Assembly (NCBI GenBank): GCA_016868895.1
Contig: VGFK01000001.1
Coordinates: forward strand, 273,006-337,005
Source of the DNA: Bacteroidota bacterium
GTDB taxonomy: Bacteria > Bacteroidota > Bacteroidia > Chitinophagales > Chitinophagaceae
Length of the DNA stretch: 64,000 nucleotides
Reading direction: 5' to 3'
Shown: piece by piece, positions 56,022-64,000 of the stretch
Numbering within the stretch: the stretch's first letter is position 1
How the letters are laid out: every line of letters starts with the position of its first letter
Notes under the pieces: model-generated
Database searches by the model: none
What the model saw: the letters and a program-made list of their open reading frames with translations, nothing else
Told to the model about the DNA's origin: nothing
Position numbers and translations under genes: made by a program

Positions 56022-57041
56022 ATGAACAAGCAAACACACATATATCAATTCAGCGGTCCGCTTCAATTGGAGTCGGGAAAGATCATCCGTGATTTCCCGT
56101 TGACCTATACCACACTGGGCACCCTCAATCCAAAAAAGGACAATACAGTTTGGGTCTTTCATGCCATGACAGCCAACAGCGACCCAAGCGATTGGTGGCC
56201 GGGTATGGTGGGCGAAGGAAAATTTTTTGATCCCCATTACTTCTTTATCATTTGCGTGAACATTCCGGGAAGCTGCTATGGCAGTGTGGGTCCTGCACAT
56301 CCCCATCATGCCTCCGGGACACCCTATGGCAAAGACTTTCCCTTTTTCACACCGCGCGATATGGTCAAGGGATTCGACGCGCTGAGAACATCGCTGGGAA
56401 TCGATTCCATTTACCTGGGTATTGGCGGATCCATGGGAGGTCAACAACTCCTGGCCTGGGCATCACTGAAGCCCCAATTGTTTCAATACATCGTTCCCAT
56501 TGCTACCAACGCATTTCACTCTCCCTGGGGCAAGGCGTTCAACGCTTCACAACGATTCTGCATGGAATACGATCCAACCTGGAATTCGGACACCGAAGAT
56601 GCAGGAATGGAAGGCATGAAAATTGCACGATCGATTGCGTTGATCAGCTATCGTCACTATGAAACATACAGAAAAACGCAAAGCGATAATGACCACGCAT
56701 TGGAATATCCCCGAAGTGAGTCCTATCAACGTTACCAGGGAGAAAAATTAGCAAACCGCTTTCATCCTATCAGTTACTATATATTGACAAAGTCAATGGA
56801 CGCACATGATTTGGGAAGAGGGAGAGAAAGCGCAGAACAGGCACTGAGCATCATTCAATCAAAATGCCTGGTAATTGGCATCAGCACCGATATCCTTTAT
56901 CCGGTCTCAGAACAAGAATTTATCAAACAACATATTCCTCAAGCTAAACTGGAGGTGATCGACTCGCTGTATGGACACGATGGTTTTCTTTTGGAAAACG
57001 AAAGCATTACTGATTTACTGAAACAATTCACCTTATCATAA
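56022..57041 (+). CDS. metX: Homoserine O-acetyltransferase
   Basis: Activates homoserine with acetyl-CoA for methionine synthesis. The 339-residue alpha/beta hydrolase has the nucleophile elbow GIGGSMGGQQLLAW near residue 135, with Ser as nucleophile, and the catalytic Asp and His in ISTDILYPVSE and LYGHDGFLLEN at the end. VFHAMTANSDPSDWW near residue 45 is the oxyanion region. The ATG at 56022 follows the terminator by 25 nt; the frame is open to 55983 but that part is the terminator. Controlled by the SAM riboswitch and followed by hom after 18 nt. Confidence 0.95.
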   Translation: MNKQTHIYQFSGPLQLESGKIIRDFPLTYTTLGTLNPKKDNTVWVFHAMTANSDPSDWWPGMVGEGKFFDPHYFFIICVNIPGSCYGSVGPAHPHHASGTPYGKDFPFFTPRDMVKGFDALRTSLGIDSIYLGIGGSMGGQQLLAWASLKPQLFQYIVPIATNAFHSPWGKAFNASQRFCMEYDPTWNSDTEDAGMEGMKIARSIALISYRHYETYRKTQSDNDHALEYPRSESYQRYQGEKLANRFHPISYYILTKSMDAHDLGRGRESAEQALSIIQSKCLVIGISTDILYPVSEQEFIKQHIPQAKLEVIDSLYGHDGFLLENESITDLLKQFTLS

Positions 57042-57059
57042 TCATTAAAAAAACAAAAA

Positions 57060-58319
57060 ATGGGTTCAGAGAAAAAACTAGTGATTGGAATGTTTGGATT
57101 TGGAGTAGTTGGCGAAGGCCTGTACAAAGTGCTGAAACAAACTCCCTCGCTGAAAGCATCCATCAAGAGAGTGTGCATCAAAAATGTGGACAAAAAAAGA
57201 AATGCACCGAGCGCACTTTTTACATCCGACAAAAACGATATTCTGCTCGATCCGGAAATCAATGTGGTGGTAGAAGTGATCAACGACAGCATAGCAGGCT
57301 ATGAAATTGTGACCACAGCGCTGCGCAATGGAAAAGATGTGGTGAGCGCCAGTAAAAAAATGTTGGCTGAACACCTGCCGGAGCTGATCGACTTGCAGGA
57401 GACTACCGGTCGTTCGCTGTTATACGAAGCATCCGCCTGTGCTTCTATACCCGTGATCCGCAATTTGGAAGAATACTACGACAACGATTTGTTGCACGCC
57501 ATCAAGGCAATTGTGAATGGATCGACTAACTTCATTCTGACCAAAATGTTTGAGGAAAAACTGAATTTCAAAGAAGCCCTTTTGCTTGCTCAACAGCTGG
57601 GATTTGCAGAATCGGATCCCATACTGGATATTGAAGGATTTGACGCCGCCAATAAATGGGTGCTGCTGCTCACACACAGTTACGGCATCAACATCACCAT
57701 CGATGAGCTGCTCTTTAACGGCATTACTCAAATTGATGCATCCGATGCAAAAGTGGCAGAATCCAAAAACCAATCCATCAAGCTGGTAGCGCAAGCCAAG
57801 AAATTACACAACGGAAAAGTAGCCACCTTCCTGCTTCCTCAGTTCGTTGATCAAAATGACCAACTTTATTTTGTGAAAAATGAATATAATGGTGTTGTGA
57901 TTGAGAGCGGATTTGCCGATAAGCAATTTTTTTACGGAAAAGGTGCAGGCAGCTTTCCAACAGCATCTGCGGTGCTGAGTGACATTGCAGCACTTCGTTA
58001 TGGATACAAATACGAGTACAAAAAACTTTACCAGCACGCCCCGGCTGAACTGAGTGATGATTTTCACCTGCGCGTATACATCAGCTTTGAAGATCTTGCC
58101 ACCATTCCCAAAGAAGCATTCACCAGCATTGAAGAATGGCATTCGGGTAACGAAAGAAGCTACCTCATCGGTACACTCCCTTATTCCAATTTGAAAGCTT
58201 CCGATTGGTGGAAAAACAATCGCACTTCACTCATCCTCATGCCCAACAGCATAGTGGAAGACAACGAGATCAATGAGCTCAAGCGATTGAGTCTGTCGCT
58301 GGCGGGACTTGAACTTTAG
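57060..58319 (+). CDS. hom: Homoserine dehydrogenase
   Basis: Reduces aspartate semialdehyde to homoserine. The 419-residue protein has the NAD(P)-binding GMFGFGVVGEGLYKVL, VVVEVINDSIAGYEI near residue 78, VVSASKKMLAEHLPEL, and the substrate region KAIVNGSTNFILTKM plus AESDPILDIEGFDAANKW near residue 185, where the catalytic Lys/Asp of the family lie. The last 75 or so residues do not show a clear ACT domain. It is probably read on the same mRNA as metX, so SAM controls both the homoserine supply and its acetylation. Its stop overlaps the convergent GH78 gene by 4 nt. Confidence 0.94.
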   Translation: MGSEKKLVIGMFGFGVVGEGLYKVLKQTPSLKASIKRVCIKNVDKKRNAPSALFTSDKNDILLDPEINVVVEVINDSIAGYEIVTTALRNGKDVVSASKKMLAEHLPELIDLQETTGRSLLYEASACASIPVIRNLEEYYDNDLLHAIKAIVNGSTNFILTKMFEEKLNFKEALLLAQQLGFAESDPILDIEGFDAANKWVLLLTHSYGINITIDELLFNGITQIDASDAKVAESKNQSIKLVAQAKKLHNGKVATFLLPQFVDQNDQLYFVKNEYNGVVIESGFADKQFFYGKGAGSFPTASAVLSDIAALRYGYKYEYKKLYQHAPAELSDDFHLRVYISFEDLATIPKEAFTSIEEWHSGNERSYLIGTLPYSNLKASDWWKNNRTSLILMPNSIVEDNEINELKRLSLSLAGLEL

Positions 58320-61015
58320 TGCAGCGTACCGGTGATGCGATACGTTCCCGAACCCACCCGAAAAATCTGATAGGCGGCTTCATCAGGAAGTTGTTTAACC
58401 CCTGGTGAAGCTTCCGCGGTTGTTCCATTGATCTGAACGGTCCCTTTCACCGGAACATACAGCAATGCGGTAGTATTGGGGGGTATGATCGACTCCATGG
58501 TGAATGCGTTGCCCTCAATTTTCCATCCATTGGAAATGCTGCCGTAATAGGTATCCTGTTTTGCCTTTGCTTCTGTAAAGCCTTCGCCCAAATGGGGGCG
58601 TATCCGAATTTTCTTATACCCAACGGCATCTCCTTGATTATCGATACCAACAATTCGCCTGTACATCCAATCACCGATGGCACCATAGGCATAGTGATTG
58701 AATGAATTCATGCTTGCGGGCTCAAAGGTGCTATCGGGGCGAATTCCACTCCAGCGTTCCCAAATCGTAGTGGCTCCCATCTTGACCGGATAGAGCCAGG
58801 AAGGAAATGTTTCCTGCAGCAGCAACTTGTACGCAACATCTGTTTTACCGAATCGGGTCAGGACTTCGCAGAGGTAGGGAGTTCCCAGAAATCCAGTCGA
58901 TAAATGATTGCCGTATGAAGCAATATTTTCTGTCAGTCGTTCTGCAGCCTGTGACCGCAATTGCTCCGGCAGCATATCAAAATTCAATACCAATACCAAT
59001 GCGGTTTGTGTTCCGGAGACGAGTCGACCAGAAGGAGTGACATACTCCCGCATGAATGCTTCCTTGATTTTTTGCAAGCGAGCCGTATAATAGTTTACAT
59101 CCGAGCCTTTACCCAACACGGCAGCAGCATTGATGAGCAATTGGGTAGAATGCGCCCAAAAGCATTGAGCAATCAAATACTTATCTGTCACCGCCGCTCT
59201 CCCATCGTTGTCGTCAAACGGTCGATAAAACAGCCAGTCGCCAAAATGAAATCCGGTATTCCACAAATCGTTTTTGCTTTTACTTTCCATGAAATCAACC
59301 CATCGCTTCATCGATGCGTATTGATTTTCAAGTATGCGTTTATCACCGTAAACCAAATACAAATTCCAGGGAAGGATGGTCGCAACATCGGCCCAACCGG
59401 TAGATCCAGTTGCTCCTGCTCCCAAGACATTGGGAATAACAAAAGGTACGCTGCCATTGGGCAGCTGATCAGCCTCCACATCCCTCAACCATTTTGCCAT
59501 GAAGGCATGGGTATTGAAATTGAAACTGGCGGTGCGGGAAAATGCTTGTGCATCTCCGGTCCAACCCAATCGCTCATCGCGCTGTGGACAATCCGTTGGT
59601 ACATCCAAAAAATTACCCCGCTGTCCCCACTGAATGTTATGCTGCAACTGATTGATCAATGGATGAGAGGTTGAAAAATCTCCCGTTCGCTGCATATCCG
59701 AATACAAGACAATGGCTTCGAATTGGGAAGGATCAATCTGCTTCAGATCTCCTTCAATCTTGATGTACCGAAACCCGTAAAAGGTAAAATGCGGTTCAAA
59801 TACGTCCACCGCATTTCCGCTGAGTACATACGAGGCTGTTGTACGAGCAGCCCGCATGTTATCCGTATAAAAATTTCCCCACTTGTCCAGCACTTCAGCA
59901 TGCTTGATGATAATCCGATCACCGGCTTTTCCAGAAGCGGTTACCTTCACCCATCCCACGAGGTTCTGGCCAAAATCCAAGACCTTCTCCCCTTTTGGCG
60001 TGGTGATCACTCGAGGCGCTTTGAATGTTTCATGCTTACGAATGGGTTCATTGTAGGTACCAATCAAATGCGCAACGCCTGCATCCAGTATACGGACCGG
60101 ATTCCACTGCGCATCCTTGAATCCAACTCCATTCCACCCTTTTTGCTCCATTCGAGCATCGATCTCTTCTCCGTGATAGATTTCTGAACTACCGATGGCT
60201 CCATATGCACTTTTCCATTTTTCATTTGAAGCAACAATGTCCTTGCTTCCATCGGCATACGTGATGTGCAGTTGGAACAGAAGGGCCAACTCGCTCCCAT
60301 AAATATTCACATTATTGGTCCACCCAAGTGTACCGCGGAACCATCCATTTCCCACCAATGCTCCAATTGCGTTCTCACCCTGCATGAGCTGTGAAGTGAC
60401 GTCATACGCCTGATACTGCAATCGTTTTTTATAACTGGTCCATCCCGGAGTGAGGTAATCGTTTCCGATGCGTTGTCCATTCAAATATCCCTCGTACATT
60501 CCTTGTGAGGTGACAAACGCAGTAGCATGTAAAATCTTTTTTCGAACCGAAAAGGTGGTGCGATAATATTGGACAGGCCGACGAATACTGTCTTCCTTGA
60601 ATCCAATGGTGATCCATTTTGCCTTCCATTGGTCAGCTGAAAAAAATCCAGTATGAAACCGTGCAGGCTCACTCCATGCTGAAACCCGACCATGGTTATC
60701 CCAAACGCGCACCTGCCACCCGTACCGGGTATCGGATGCCAAAGATGGTCCTGCATATTCTACCAGTAGCGACTGATCGGACTGAACCTTTCCGGTACTC
60801 CACACTTTTTGTTTACCGGATGTTACATTGATTTCATAGGCCGATTGCAGCGTGGAAGGGAGATCTGAATTGAGCATCCAGGTAAAGCGGGGACGAGCAA
60901 CATCCATACCCATTGGCGAACGCTGATTCTCTGTGAGCATTCCGCTTACACCAAGTTGCGCCTGTGCGATACGTCCACACAACACAATGAACAATAATAA
61001 ACTCATTTTTTTCAT
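58316..61015 (-). CDS. Exported alpha-L-rhamnosidase (GH78)
   Basis: An 899-residue secreted glycosidase removing terminal alpha-L-rhamnose. Signal peptide about 1-20 (MKKMSLLLFIVLCGRIAQAQ). N-terminal beta domains (about 20-430, with GYLNGQRIGNDYLTPGW and RKHETF-type strands), then the (alpha/alpha)6 catalytic barrel (about 440-800) with DCPQRDERLGWTGDAQAFSR near residue 480, which carries the family's catalytic acidic residues, and WERWSG near residue 755. A C-terminal beta domain follows. The sulfatase gene lies 18 nt upstream on the same strand. No SusC/SusD pair was seen here. Confidence 0.92.
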   Translation of the reverse strand: MKKMSLLLFIVLCGRIAQAQLGVSGMLTENQRSPMGMDVARPRFTWMLNSDLPSTLQSAYEINVTSGKQKVWSTGKVQSDQSLLVEYAGPSLASDTRYGWQVRVWDNHGRVSAWSEPARFHTGFFSADQWKAKWITIGFKEDSIRRPVQYYRTTFSVRKKILHATAFVTSQGMYEGYLNGQRIGNDYLTPGWTSYKKRLQYQAYDVTSQLMQGENAIGALVGNGWFRGTLGWTNNVNIYGSELALLFQLHITYADGSKDIVASNEKWKSAYGAIGSSEIYHGEEIDARMEQKGWNGVGFKDAQWNPVRILDAGVAHLIGTYNEPIRKHETFKAPRVITTPKGEKVLDFGQNLVGWVKVTASGKAGDRIIIKHAEVLDKWGNFYTDNMRAARTTASYVLSGNAVDVFEPHFTFYGFRYIKIEGDLKQIDPSQFEAIVLYSDMQRTGDFSTSHPLINQLQHNIQWGQRGNFLDVPTDCPQRDERLGWTGDAQAFSRTASFNFNTHAFMAKWLRDVEADQLPNGSVPFVIPNVLGAGATGSTGWADVATILPWNLYLVYGDKRILENQYASMKRWVDFMESKSKNDLWNTGFHFGDWLFYRPFDDNDGRAAVTDKYLIAQCFWAHSTQLLINAAAVLGKGSDVNYYTARLQKIKEAFMREYVTPSGRLVSGTQTALVLVLNFDMLPEQLRSQAAERLTENIASYGNHLSTGFLGTPYLCEVLTRFGKTDVAYKLLLQETFPSWLYPVKMGATTIWERWSGIRPDSTFEPASMNSFNHYAYGAIGDWMYRRIVGIDNQGDAVGYKKIRIRPHLGEGFTEAKAKQDTYYGSISNGWKIEGNAFTMESIIPPNTTALLYVPVKGTVQINGTTAEASPGVKQLPDEAAYQIFRVGSGTYRITGTLH

Positions 61016-61033
61016 GGCAAAAAGTTTTATTGA

Positions 61034-62485
61034 TCAATTTGATTTTTTTCCTGAAGGACGAACATGTTTTCCAATCCGATGGGTGAGCTCATCTCCCAAA
61101 TCCTCTCTGGCTGCTTCAGCAAGTTGTACCAATTCCTGAACGATCTCTGGATAGACTGATTTAACATCATGCACTTCTGAAGGGTCGCGACGCAAATCAT
61201 AAAGAGCTGTATAGAAAAACACATTTTCAGGCGCCTTACCCGGATAGCCATCTTTACCAGGTGTTTGTCCTACATAAGATCGACCCCGATGCTCTAACAC
61301 TAGCTTCCAGTTATCCCTTCGCACTGCCTCTAGTGCATTGGTACGATAATAATAAAGGAAAGTCGATCGGGGATGTGCATCACGATTTCCTTTGATAATT
61401 GCAGATATATCCACTCCATCTATTTTTTTTTCAGGCAATTGTGCCTGACAGATGCTGGCAAGAGTGGGTAAAATATCCAGAGTTGAAGAAAGTTGGTTGG
61501 CGACCATCCCCTCGGGCACGTGTCCTGGCCAGCGCACAATACACGGAACGCGATGTCCACCCTCAAATGATGTACCCTTTCCTTCCCGGAATCCTCCGGA
61601 AGATCCCGCATGATTGCCGTAATTGAACCAGGGACCATTATCACTGGTCAGAATTACAATAGTATTCTTTTCCAATCCTTCTTTACGAAGGGTCTCCAAC
61701 ACGCGACCAATATGATGATCCAATTCCTGAATCACATCGCCGTATAATCCTTGCCGACTCTTTCCTCTAAATTCAGGAGAGGCATTGATTGGAACATGCG
61801 GCATTGGATGTGGGATATAAGCAAAAAAAGGATTTTTCTTATTGCGTTGAATAAAATCAATGGCAGCATCAGTCAAACGAGTGGTCAGCATCGCCTGATC
61901 ATTGAGATCGGCAATAGTGTCTATAGTACGATTTCCTTCGATCAACGGCAGAGGAGGATACCATGCTTTGAAATGACCTTTTTTTACTGGAACACCATCG
62001 TAATCGATAGGCCACATGTCGTTTGAATATGGAATCCCCAAGTACTCATCAAAGCCATGCGACAAAGGCAGGAATTCAGGTACATCACCCAAGTGCCATT
62101 TCCCAAATATTCCGGTAGCATAACCATTTGCCTTCAACATCTCGGCAATCGTGATCTCTTCTTTTGCCAATGCAGTTGATGCACCCGGAAACAATGCCCC
62201 TGAAATTCCAATACGATTGGCGTAGCATCCTGTCAGTAAAGAGGCACGTGATGCACTGCACACGGCTTGCGAAGAAAGAAAATTGGTAAGCCGCACTCCA
62301 TGTCTGGCCAGACGATCAATGTTTGGCGTTTCAATATCCAGAGCTCCATAGCATGATAGGTCTCCATACCCTAAATCATCCATGAATATCAAGACCACAT
62401 TGGGTGGACGATGTTCTCGGTGGTCAGGGTCTCCTGAAAAAGAGAACAAGAAGAGCAACATCACAAAAAAAGGCATCAACTTCAT
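61034..62485 (-). CDS. Exported arylsulfatase-like sulfatase (Cys type)
   Basis: A 483-residue secreted sulfatase. Signal peptide about 1-17 (MKLMPFFVMLLFLFSFS). NVVLIFMDDLGYGDLSCYG near residue 29 holds the metal-binding Asp pair, and AVCSASRASLLTGCYANRIG near residue 75 is the C-x-A-x-R formylglycine motif with Cys, which needs an anaerobic or FGE-type maturase. GKWHLGD near residue 126 and TSDNGPW near residue 262 are further family motifs. The substrate is unknown; the position between the GH78 gene and a propeller gene suggests a joint glycan-degrading role. The next gene upstream stops 1 nt before it. Confidence 0.93.
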   Translation of the reverse strand: MKLMPFFVMLLFLFSFSGDPDHREHRPPNVVLIFMDDLGYGDLSCYGALDIETPNIDRLARHGVRLTNFLSSQAVCSASRASLLTGCYANRIGISGALFPGASTALAKEEITIAEMLKANGYATGIFGKWHLGDVPEFLPLSHGFDEYLGIPYSNDMWPIDYDGVPVKKGHFKAWYPPLPLIEGNRTIDTIADLNDQAMLTTRLTDAAIDFIQRNKKNPFFAYIPHPMPHVPINASPEFRGKSRQGLYGDVIQELDHHIGRVLETLRKEGLEKNTIVILTSDNGPWFNYGNHAGSSGGFREGKGTSFEGGHRVPCIVRWPGHVPEGMVANQLSSTLDILPTLASICQAQLPEKKIDGVDISAIIKGNRDAHPRSTFLYYYRTNALEAVRRDNWKLVLEHRGRSYVGQTPGKDGYPGKAPENVFFYTALYDLRRDPSEVHDVKSVYPEIVQELVQLAEAAREDLGDELTHRIGKHVRPSGKKSN

Positions 62486-62486
62486 T

Positions 62487-64000
62487 CTATTCCGGCAATA
62501 GTATATTGTTCACGGTGAGGGTGCGGCAAAGTGAATTGAACGCTGCGACGTCTGTCGACAACAATCCGTCCATTGCTTTTTTGTATTCCATCCACTTGCT
62601 GTGCAATTCTTCATAGCGGGCTTGCTGACCAGCAGTTACATATGGAACCGTTCCATTCAATTCGCCGTGAATGAATATAATATTGGCGCTGAGCTTGTTG
62701 ACAAAATTGATCACGTCGTCGTAGGACTGACTTTTGGGCTGGATCAATTCTTCTTCCCACTCTTTAATTTTTTGAGTAATTGATTTACCCAGTTTCACCA
62801 ACGACACTTTGCTCGAGTCATGCTCAACCAGTCGCGTGAGCTCATTGATTTGCTTGGTCAATCCCCTCATGCGGGTGACCGCCACGTGAATGTCTGTAAC
62901 ATCGCGTTCCAATTTTTCTAGTAAATCGTTTTGCGACTGATACGCTTGCGCAGTTGCGTTTAGTCGAGGATCTGCTTTAACGACCAGTGAAGCACTGTGT
63001 TCTGCCCCATCCACCTTCAATACAACCTGATAGGTGCCAGGCATGACACGTCGTCCATTGTAACTGCCTTCAATGTACACGCCATCGATGGTAGGCATAC
63101 CCTGCATGCGAAGATTCCATACAAATCGATTGAGCCCTTTTGATGCCGTCAAAACAGGTTCTCTTCGGTAGCTATTATTGGAAGAAGCCGAAACTGCGGT
63201 GTTGCTGAAAGAACGAATGGTATTTCCCTTATCATCACGTATATGAATGGATACCGCTTTTACAGAATCCGGAAGGTTATAATACATAACGGCACCCGTT
63301 GCTGGATTGGCGCCTGTCGTCACCGGATAGTTCTGCTTTTCTTCACCATTGCTGTCAAATATGCTGTATCCTGAAATGCGGTGAGCTTCTTCAATTGGAT
63401 AGAGCATGGTTTTCCCTATTACCGAAGGATCGAAATACCGTAACGCATTGAGTTCATCCAGGATCCAGAAGGAACGGCCCTGTGTGGCTACAATCAAATC
63501 ATTTTGATGCACGCGGATGTCGGTAATGGGTGTGATGGGAAGATTGCGCTGAAACGAAACCCAGCTTGCTCCATCGTCGTACGAAATAAACAGACCTATT
63601 TCGGTACCGGCATAGAGCAATCCTTTGCGTGTGTTGTCTTCGCGCACCACACGAACGCAGGCACCGTATGGCATACCGTTTACAATCTTGGTCCAGGTTT
63701 TACCGTAGTCGGTCGACTTATACGCAAACGGTGTAAAATCGTTTAACTTGAATTTGTGCGCAGCTATATACACCGTTGCAGGATCATGCGGAGAAACTTC
63801 GATGGCATTCACCAATGCTTCTCCGAGATCGGTCGGAGTGATGTTGGTCCAGGTAGCTCCATTGTCGCGCGTAACATGCACCAACCCATCATCGCTTCCC
63901 GTATAGATCACTCCTTTTTCTTTATCGGACTCCATCACATACGCGATGGTGCAATAGTTTTCACCTCCAGCGCCCTCATTGGTATACGGATATCCGCTGA
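62487..64000 (-). CDS. BNR/VPS10-type beta-propeller protein (5' part outside window)
   Basis: The minus-strand frame is open to the window edge and gives 504 residues of the C-terminal part. Reading beyond the GTG at 63938 continues sensibly ([19 protein letters not shown]), so the true start lies outside. The first part has sortilin/BNR repeats ([44 protein letters not shown]), then a beta-rich region and a C-terminal helical tail (about the last 170 residues). Such exported proteins are often annotated as glycosyl hydrolases of the sortilin type without proven activity. It precedes the sulfatase gene on the same strand with a 1-nt gap. Confidence 0.82.
   Translation of the reverse strand, partial: SGYPYTNEGAGGENYCTIAYVMESDKEKGVIYTGSDDGLVHVTRDNGATWTNITPTDLGEALVNAIEVSPHDPATVYIAAHKFKLNDFTPFAYKSTDYGKTWTKIVNGMPYGACVRVVREDNTRKGLLYAGTEIGLFISYDDGASWVSFQRNLPITPITDIRVHQNDLIVATQGRSFWILDELNALRYFDPSVIGKTMLYPIEEAHRISGYSIFDSNGEEKQNYPVTTGANPATGAVMYYNLPDSVKAVSIHIRDDKGNTIRSFSNTAVSASSNNSYRREPVLTASKGLNRFVWNLRMQGMPTIDGVYIEGSYNGRRVMPGTYQVVLKVDGAEHSASLVVKADPRLNATAQAYQSQNDLLEKLERDVTDIHVAVTRMRGLTKQINELTRLVEHDSSKVSLVKLGKSITQKIKEWEEELIQPKSQSYDDVINFVNKLSANIIFIHGELNGTVPYVTAGQQARYEELHSKWMEYKKAMDGLLSTDVAAFNSLCRTLTVNNILLPE

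Overview
The window is a gene-dense chromosomal segment of a Bacteroidota bacterium, most likely of the order Chitinophagales (inference). The signs are several type IX secretion (T9SS) genes (a PorE-like envelope protein, PorP/SprF, a type B gliding-motility C-terminal domain, a small type A sorting-domain protein), futalosine-pathway menaquinone genes, promoter -7 boxes of the Bacteroidota form TAnnTTTG, and few recognisable Shine-Dalgarno sites. I saw no rRNA, tRNA, CRISPR array, insertion sequence, integrase, phage gene or defence island. It reads as core genome with a small carbohydrate/sulfatase group at the right end.

Layout. 1-6.7 kb (minus strand): partial DUF4105 protein, guaB, dprA, then folD-queE-porE-like in one run. 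7-9.8 kb: DUF3467 protein, fabD, and folE behind two tandem 6-pyruvoyl-tetrahydropterin-synthase-like genes. 9.9-11.4 kb: mqnB-mqnD (menaquinone). 11.4-15.5 kb: deoxynucleoside kinase, trpS, gatC, two LolD/MacB-type ABC ATPases and a cobalamin adenosyltransferase. 15.6-22.7 kb: DUF2795 protein, SemiSWEET, fabI, recN, a sodium:solute symporter, an O-methyltransferase, a LysM glucosaminidase and hpt. 22.7-31.6 kb: grpE-dnaJ, an RlmI-like methyltransferase, a stand-alone T9SS sorting-domain protein, a peroxiredoxin, a lipoprotein, a Nif3 protein, a zinc-ribbon coiled-coil protein, a YigZ protein, prmC and exbB-exbD. 31.7-43.2 kb: a DUF1343 (NamZ-like)-fmt-pepT run, an FKBP, an RlmK-like methyltransferase, a rhodanese-thioredoxin, an M1 peptidase, HupE/UreJ, a DUF6702 protein, Mrp and a LOG protein. 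43.2-52.9 kb: a PorP/SprF plus giant type B T9SS protein pair, and two related outer-membrane proteins around recG and a GNAT gene; the first of the two is broken by an in-frame TAG. 52.9-58.3 kb: uvrA, diverging from a SAM-I riboswitch and terminator that control metX-hom (methionine biosynthesis). 58.3-64 kb: an alpha-L-rhamnosidase, a sulfatase and the 3' part of a BNR/VPS10-type beta-propeller gene that runs off the window.

The most useful observations are the complete SAM-I riboswitch with a visible antiterminator pairing, the nonsense-interrupted outer-membrane paralog, a repeated placement of the -7 box so close to start codons that several mRNAs should be leaderless, the tandem PTPS-like genes with the Cys spacing I recall for animal PTPS, and a cargo-less T9SS sorting-domain protein. 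I did not find a clearly new multi-gene system. The HupE/DUF6702/M1-peptidase neighbourhood and the rhamnosidase-sulfatase-propeller trio are the nearest candidates for joint functions that are not yet described.
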